Assembly (NCBI RefSeq): GCF_000963865.1
Contig: NZ_CP011071.1
Span: 1,368,501-1,432,500 of the forward strand
Length of the DNA: 64,000 bases
Source: Flagellimonas lutaonensis
GTDB taxonomy: Bacteria; Bacteroidota; Bacteroidia; Flavobacteriales; Flavobacteriaceae
Reading direction: 5' to 3'
Part shown: piece by piece, positions 60,117 to 64,000 of the stretch
How positions within the stretch are numbered: the first letter of the stretch is position 1
Layout: every line of letters starts with the position of its first letter
Translations under genes and position numbers: made by a program
The notes under the pieces: generated by a model
Database searches by the model: none
What the model saw: only the letters and a program-made list of their open reading frames with translations
Told to the model about the DNA's origin: nothing

Positions 60117-62189
60117 TTAGCTTATATGGTTTGGTTTAACACGCATGATCCATATCTGATCATGGTATTGATTGTTCAGTTTGGAGTAGTATGAAATCAA
60201 GGCGCTCGTCCATTCACTGTGCCTTTTCAGGTAAACATACCGGTAGTTGTTTTCCGGATTGATGAAGTAACTGGCACTGAGCCCCTTGGCATTCAGTTCT
60301 TTGACAAAGCGCTTGGCATTCGAAGGTTTTTCAAAGACATTGGCAATGATATAGAAACCAGAACCTAGCCCGTCTATGTCGTATGTTTTATAGGCGATGC
60401 CCCCTTGTGTGTTGCCAGAGGGCTCTTGATCGGCAGATACCACATTTTGGCGTAGGGCGGTATCGTCGTATTTTGAATCAGACACCTCATTGCTGGCGTA
60501 TTGTGTGTTGTCGTAGTCGCCTGTTACCTTCATCACCCAAGTATCGCCCTGATAGGTGCCGTTGAGCTTGGAACGATAGGCATTGATGGCATCTTGTTTA
60601 TTGGCATACCCCTTTAGGTATACATAGTTGAGGCCGTTCTTCGGATTTTGGAAGTAATCGGCCTCTATGCCCTGGGCCTTTAACTCATCGATGAACTTGT
60701 TCATGTACTTGGTGCCACGATATACATTGGCAATCAAATAATGGCCGCTCTGTATATTTGGAATGGTAAATGACTTGAAGCTTCTAGAAGTATTTTTATA
60801 CCGAATGTTATCTTTTTTACTGTCCTCACGCACTGCCACAGGCTTTGATTCAATGGGCCTGTCGGTATCTTTGAGTTTGATGATTTTTTTGGCCGAGGTA
60901 TTGTTGGTCAACCCATGGTTGGCCAGGGGCTGTTGTTTGTTTGTATCGGTGGGCGCCACATCAGTTCCCGCGAAATAGGTTTCCCGGGCCTGCTGCTCCA
61001 GTTCAGGCCTTTTGCCCTGTGTTTCCCTGCGTACAAGGCGCATCACGTTTTCAAACCGTCGTTCTAGGTCGCGTTGACGGTTTTGTTCGAGTGAGTCTTG
61101 CCGAAACAGCAGTTCATCGAGAATGGCATCGTTTTCGGCCAGTTTGCGTTCAAGCTCAGCAATCCTCATGTCTTTTTCTGATAGCGTGAGCTCTTCAATC
61201 GGAGTTTCCTCCTCCTCGTTGCTTACCAATTCATCTTCCTTTTCAAGCATTACACGGTCTTCGGTCAGGGTTGGGGTAAACGAATAGGCCAGTGAGATTT
61301 CGTGGGTGAGTCCGAGATTGTCCAAATCATTGCTCAATCCCTTTTCCATGGTATACCCGAGTGAAATTCTGCGGTTCAGGTTAAAGCCCACCCCGGCAGA
61401 GGCACCAAAAAGATCGTCATAACCGGCTTGTAGCCACCCTAGTTTTGGTAGGTCCATGATGAGTCCACCCCCTAGGGATATATCCTCTTCCCCCACTTTT
61501 CGTACCCTGGCCAACGGCATCAGCCGGCCTTGTTCAAAAATGCCCGAGGCATTTTCAAACTGATGGGTATATTGTAGGTGGGCCGAATACATTTTTTCGC
61601 TGAATTCGGTATTTGATTCGTTGGTTTTTAGATTGTAGTCGAACAGGTTTTCGGCAAAAGCCCCGAAATCAAAACGGCCGAACGAAAGGTTGAAACCCGG
61701 TTGAAACAAAAGCAATGTGCTATTGTTCCGGCCCAAAAGCGGATCATTGGGGTCCAATGAACTGGCCCTGTTCTGGTCAAGGCCACTGTTATAGTAACTA
61801 AAGTTTGCACCAAAGGTAAAATTGCTCTGTTCGCTCAGCTTTACCCCGTAGGCGTAATTGGCCAACACCCCAAAGTTGTTGAATATACCCTCGCGTTGTG
61901 TGTATAGGCTCACGCCCAAACCGCTTCTATCCCCTATTCTACCGCTATAGCTCAAGAAATAGGTCTGAAAATTGTCATCAAAAGATACCGCTTGGTTTCT
62001 ATGAAACAGGTTGATGTACGACTTGTCTTCCCTGACCGTTGAAAAGGTTGGGTTGATCAAGAACCGGTTAAACTTCAACAGGTTTTGCGAAGGGGCACTA
62101 TACGTAACGGCCGGGCTTTCTTCTTGGGCGGTTACAGGGCCCATAAAGAAAAGCGAGACTAGCAATAGAGGCAATACTTTTTTGTACAT
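60117..62189 (-). CDS. PorP/SprF-family outer-membrane protein fused to two SPOR-like domains
   Basis: This 690-residue protein has a signal peptide (about 1-21, ending PVTAQE). Residues ~25-310 form a PorP/SprF barrel (FLINPTFSTVREDKSYINLFHRN, then GDRSGLGVSLYTQREGIFNN). A charged coiled segment (about 320-405) and a low-complexity linker (about 410-470) follow. Two related domains of about 85 residues (473-556 and 601-685) share the order SGHYLIANVY / SGFYIIANVF, then NPKNGLNYVYLKGY / NPENNYRYVYLKRH, and WVMKV / WIMRV; these look like SPOR domains, which bind glycan strands of peptidoglycan. It follows the Ig-repeat adhesin by 4 bases and abuts the giant adhesin. It may anchor an adhesin-export pore to the cell wall; this is inferred. 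Confidence 0.9.
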   Translation of the reverse strand: MYKKVLPLLLVSLFFMGPVTAQEESPAVTYSAPSQNLLKFNRFLINPTFSTVREDKSYINLFHRNQAVSFDDNFQTYFLSYSGRIGDRSGLGVSLYTQREGIFNNFGVLANYAYGVKLSEQSNFTFGANFSYYNSGLDQNRASSLDPNDPLLGRNNSTLLLFQPGFNLSFGRFDFGAFAENLFDYNLKTNESNTEFSEKMYSAHLQYTHQFENASGIFEQGRLMPLARVRKVGEEDISLGGGLIMDLPKLGWLQAGYDDLFGASAGVGFNLNRRISLGYTMEKGLSNDLDNLGLTHEISLAYSFTPTLTEDRVMLEKEDELVSNEEEETPIEELTLSEKDMRIAELERKLAENDAILDELLFRQDSLEQNRQRDLERRFENVMRLVRRETQGKRPELEQQARETYFAGTDVAPTDTNKQQPLANHGLTNNTSAKKIIKLKDTDRPIESKPVAVREDSKKDNIRYKNTSRSFKSFTIPNIQSGHYLIANVYRGTKYMNKFIDELKAQGIEADYFQNPKNGLNYVYLKGYANKQDAINAYRSKLNGTYQGDTWVMKVTGDYDNTQYASNEVSDSKYDDTALRQNVVSADQEPSGNTQGGIAYKTYDIDGLGSGFYIIANVFEKPSNAKRFVKELNAKGLSASYFINPENNYRYVYLKRHSEWTSALISYYSKLNNQYHDQIWIMRVKPNHIS

Positions 62190-62193
62190 GGTC

Positions 62194-64000
62194 CTAGCGG
62201 ATAACCGTAATGGTTCCTTGTTTTAGTGTTTGGTTTTCTTTTCTGATCTTGTAATAGAACACCATGTTCTGCTCAGAGAACGATGTGCTCGATTGTGGCC
62301 AGTTGTTTTGATAGTCGGTGACGTTCAAGACCTCTTGGCCTTTTTCGTTATATATGGTGACGGTCACGTCAGAACGTCTAGAATAAGTGTTCGGCAGCAC
62401 CCAAAGGTCGTTGATGCCATCGCCATTGGCGGTCACCACATTGGGTACCCTGAAATTGTCGCGGTACTCTACAGATAGCTGTCGGGTCGCTTCACAATCA
62501 CCAATGCTGGCCACCAACACATATTGTCCTTCTTCCGAGAGCGTTACCCGGTCTGAGTTGCTCAAGAGGTCGTTGTTGGTATTGTACCAATTGTATGTAT
62601 CTGCTCCGCTGGCGGTCACCGTAATCGATTCTCCCTCGGGGATTACAATGTTCTCATCTGTATCGATGACCAATTGCGAATCATCAAAATCGGAAACGGC
62701 AATTTCGTTCGAGGGTACCATACAGCCGTCGATGTTGACCATCAAACGGTACGTGCCCGATTGGGTCACGGTCAGTTCGGTGGCGGTTGAACCGGTATCA
62801 CTGCCGTTTCTGTGCCATTCAAAGGTCTCACCGCTCAAGTCACGGGTCGTTGTCAAGGTAACCGGGTCTCCTCCGGGGCAGACCACGGTGGCACTGCTGT
62901 TGATGGCAATGCTCTCAGAGGTTCTCAACTGCACCGACAAAGTGTTTGACGAGGCATTGAAGGCTCCAGCTGTACCGGTCAGTATAAAATCGCCATTATC
63001 GGTGTTGTCGGTTACCATGAGCGTATTGTTCGTTTCACCGGCCAGATCAGTCCCGTTTCTTCTCCATTGGTACGAGAAGGTTGCTTCCATATCAGTGGTG
63101 ACATCGGTTTTGCTTCCATCAGAGGCAACGGCATTGATCTGCAAAAGTCCGATGGTTACATCGGTCGATTCACAGGCGGTATATGAGGTGCTGTAGTCGA
63201 TCACGAACTCAAACGAATCTGGTGCCACCACTTGGGTGGTTTCAGAATCTACGGGTGAGGCCGCACAGGCGCCCCCGCTTTCAGTTACGCGGGCAAAGTA
63301 GGTGCCGACATCGGTTACATCGAGTGAGCTATTGGTGGCGCCCGATATAGGGCTTCCATCCTTATACCATTGGTAGTTGGGGCTGCTGGCAGTGGTTGAA
63401 ACCGATAGGGTCTTGGTTTGCGATGGAAGGATAACGATCGTCGCGGGGTTGTCGCGCGTAACCGTAAAATTGCTGGCATTGGTAATGGTTACCACTGCCG
63501 AACGTTCTTGGCAAATACCGTTGCCAGAGATCTCTACCTGATAATCGCCCTCGAAGCCAGATATACTGGCATCGACCACATACGAGTCATCGTCTACGGT
63601 GGGTGTTGTTATGGCCGTACCATCCTTGTACCAAGTGTAGGTCAGGCCGGTACCCGTAATGTTTGCCTGTAAGGTTTCGGTTTCACCGGGGCACAATGCT
63701 GTTTTTGAAGGAGGATTGATGGCAATGCCCTGACTGCTGCCCGTAGTGATCTCGATGGTGTTCGAAAGGGTATTGGCCGACCCTGAACAGGTGGCCCCAT
63801 AATCGATTTCCACATAATACATACCGGCCGAAGAAACCGTCAGGTTTTCACTGGTTTCGCTCAATGGCGTACCGCTGCGATACCATTTATACTGATAGGT
63901 ATCTGCATTGGGCACGTTGTGCGGGCTCAAGGTGATGGAGTTGCCATCGCAGAGATTGATGGTTCCGCCCGGGGGAATGGTTCCGTTGCCATCTTGACTG
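62194..64000 (-). CDS. Ig-repeat surface protein with T9SS type B sorting domain (partial, 5' end outside window)
   Basis: The reading frame is open from the right window edge to a TAG at 62194-62196, so about 600 C-terminal residues are seen and the start is missing; the first possible start inside the window (63930) is internal. The visible part is a string of Ig-like or PKD-like modules of about 70-90 residues, each with a YQWYKDG/YTWYKDG-type core and paired cysteines. It ends in a type B sorting domain (FRVPNVVTANGDGINDLWVLPN, then TVTIYNEKGQEVL, and FYYKIRK). It is presumably secreted by T9SS. The SprF/SPOR gene follows after 4 bases, so the two are probably one adhesin-partner pair. 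Confidence 0.9.
   Translation of the reverse strand, partial: SQDGNGTIPPGGTINLCDGNSITLSPHNVPNADTYQYKWYRSGTPLSETSENLTVSSAGMYYVEIDYGATCSGSANTLSNTIEITTGSSQGIAINPPSKTALCPGETETLQANITGTGLTYTWYKDGTAITTPTVDDDSYVVDASISGFEGDYQVEISGNGICQERSAVVTITNASNFTVTRDNPATIVILPSQTKTLSVSTTASSPNYQWYKDGSPISGATNSSLDVTDVGTYFARVTESGGACAASPVDSETTQVVAPDSFEFVIDYSTSYTACESTDVTIGLLQINAVASDGSKTDVTTDMEATFSYQWRRNGTDLAGETNNTLMVTDNTDNGDFILTGTAGAFNASSNTLSVQLRTSESIAINSSATVVCPGGDPVTLTTTRDLSGETFEWHRNGSDTGSTATELTVTQSGTYRLMVNIDGCMVPSNEIAVSDFDDSQLVIDTDENIVIPEGESITVTASGADTYNWYNTNNDLLSNSDRVTLSEEGQYVLVASIGDCEATRQLSVEYRDNFRVPNVVTANGDGINDLWVLPNTYSRRSDVTVTIYNEKGQEVLNVTDYQNNWPQSSTSFSEQNMVFYYKIRKENQTLKQGTITVIR

Noticed and set aside
63199-63930. 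Start of the Ig-repeat adhesin at 63930
   Set aside because: That TTG is internal: the frame stays open to the window edge with the same repeat pattern and no signal peptide follows it.

Overview
The window is a contiguous piece of a bacterial chromosome that looks like a marine Flavobacteriaceae member (Bacteroidota). Supporting signs are two type IX secretion (T9SS) type B C-terminal sorting domains, two PorP/SprF-family proteins, a SprB-like giant surface protein, an outer-membrane-beta-barrel TonB receptor, a methylmalonyl-CoA epimerase, weak Shine-Dalgarno sites, and several start-proximal TAnnTTTG motifs matching the Bacteroidota -7 promoter box. The genus cannot be fixed from sequence alone.

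Layout. 1-5.5 kb: accC (cut by the left edge), accB, fabH, rpmF, a DUF177 protein and pdxA on the minus strand, facing ribE. 5.4-9.3 kb: an AT-rich 1274-residue TPR/DUF3857/transglutaminase-like protein. 9.4-13.2 kb: an HGSNAT-like membrane acyltransferase translationally coupled to a sodium:solute symporter, then a divergent TauE/SafE exporter. 13.2-14.2 kb: a gene-poor stretch with tiny candidate genes. 14.2-17.5 kb: a tight four-gene operon of coiled-coil protein, roadblock-like protein, Ras-like small GTPase and hybrid histidine kinase, the most system-like signalling locus here. 17.7-30 kb: a CAU tRNA, mce, rbfA, an ABC permease, dusB, an M28 peptidase, a TolB-like propeller, a TonB-dependent receptor, lepA and a Na+/H+ antiporter. 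29.9-36.3 kb: an MBL hydrolase, S8, M1 and S41 peptidases, and rnpA. 36.6-38.9 kb: a C5-cytosine methyltransferase coupled to a probable PD-(D/E)XK endonuclease, followed by a small orphan. 38.9-44.9 kb: ElaA-type acetyltransferase, CDF transporter, rpiB, an AT-rich intergenic region that could be the replication origin, rnr, a head-GIN protein, a LysE-family transporter and tRNA-Cys.

45.0-64.0 kb is an apparent surface-adhesion operon read leftwards: an Ig-repeat T9SS type B protein (cut by the right edge), a SprF-like barrel with two C-terminal SPOR-like domains, a 4585-residue SprB-repeat adhesin, and a short SprF-like protein, with folB after them. Gene spacings are 4, 0 and 26 bases. Each adhesin is followed by its own SprF-like protein, the arrangement expected for cognate T9SS outer-membrane partners. 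I count about 42 SprB-like modules in the giant protein, and they fall into seven recurring classes in fixed order, so the array appears to be built from a seven-module block of roughly 1.75-1.95 kb repeated about five times.

All reading was by eye. Family names come from recognised motifs and lengths, not from a database search. Start codons were moved from the longest reading frame where conserved N-termini or overlap with a neighbour made a later start more likely.
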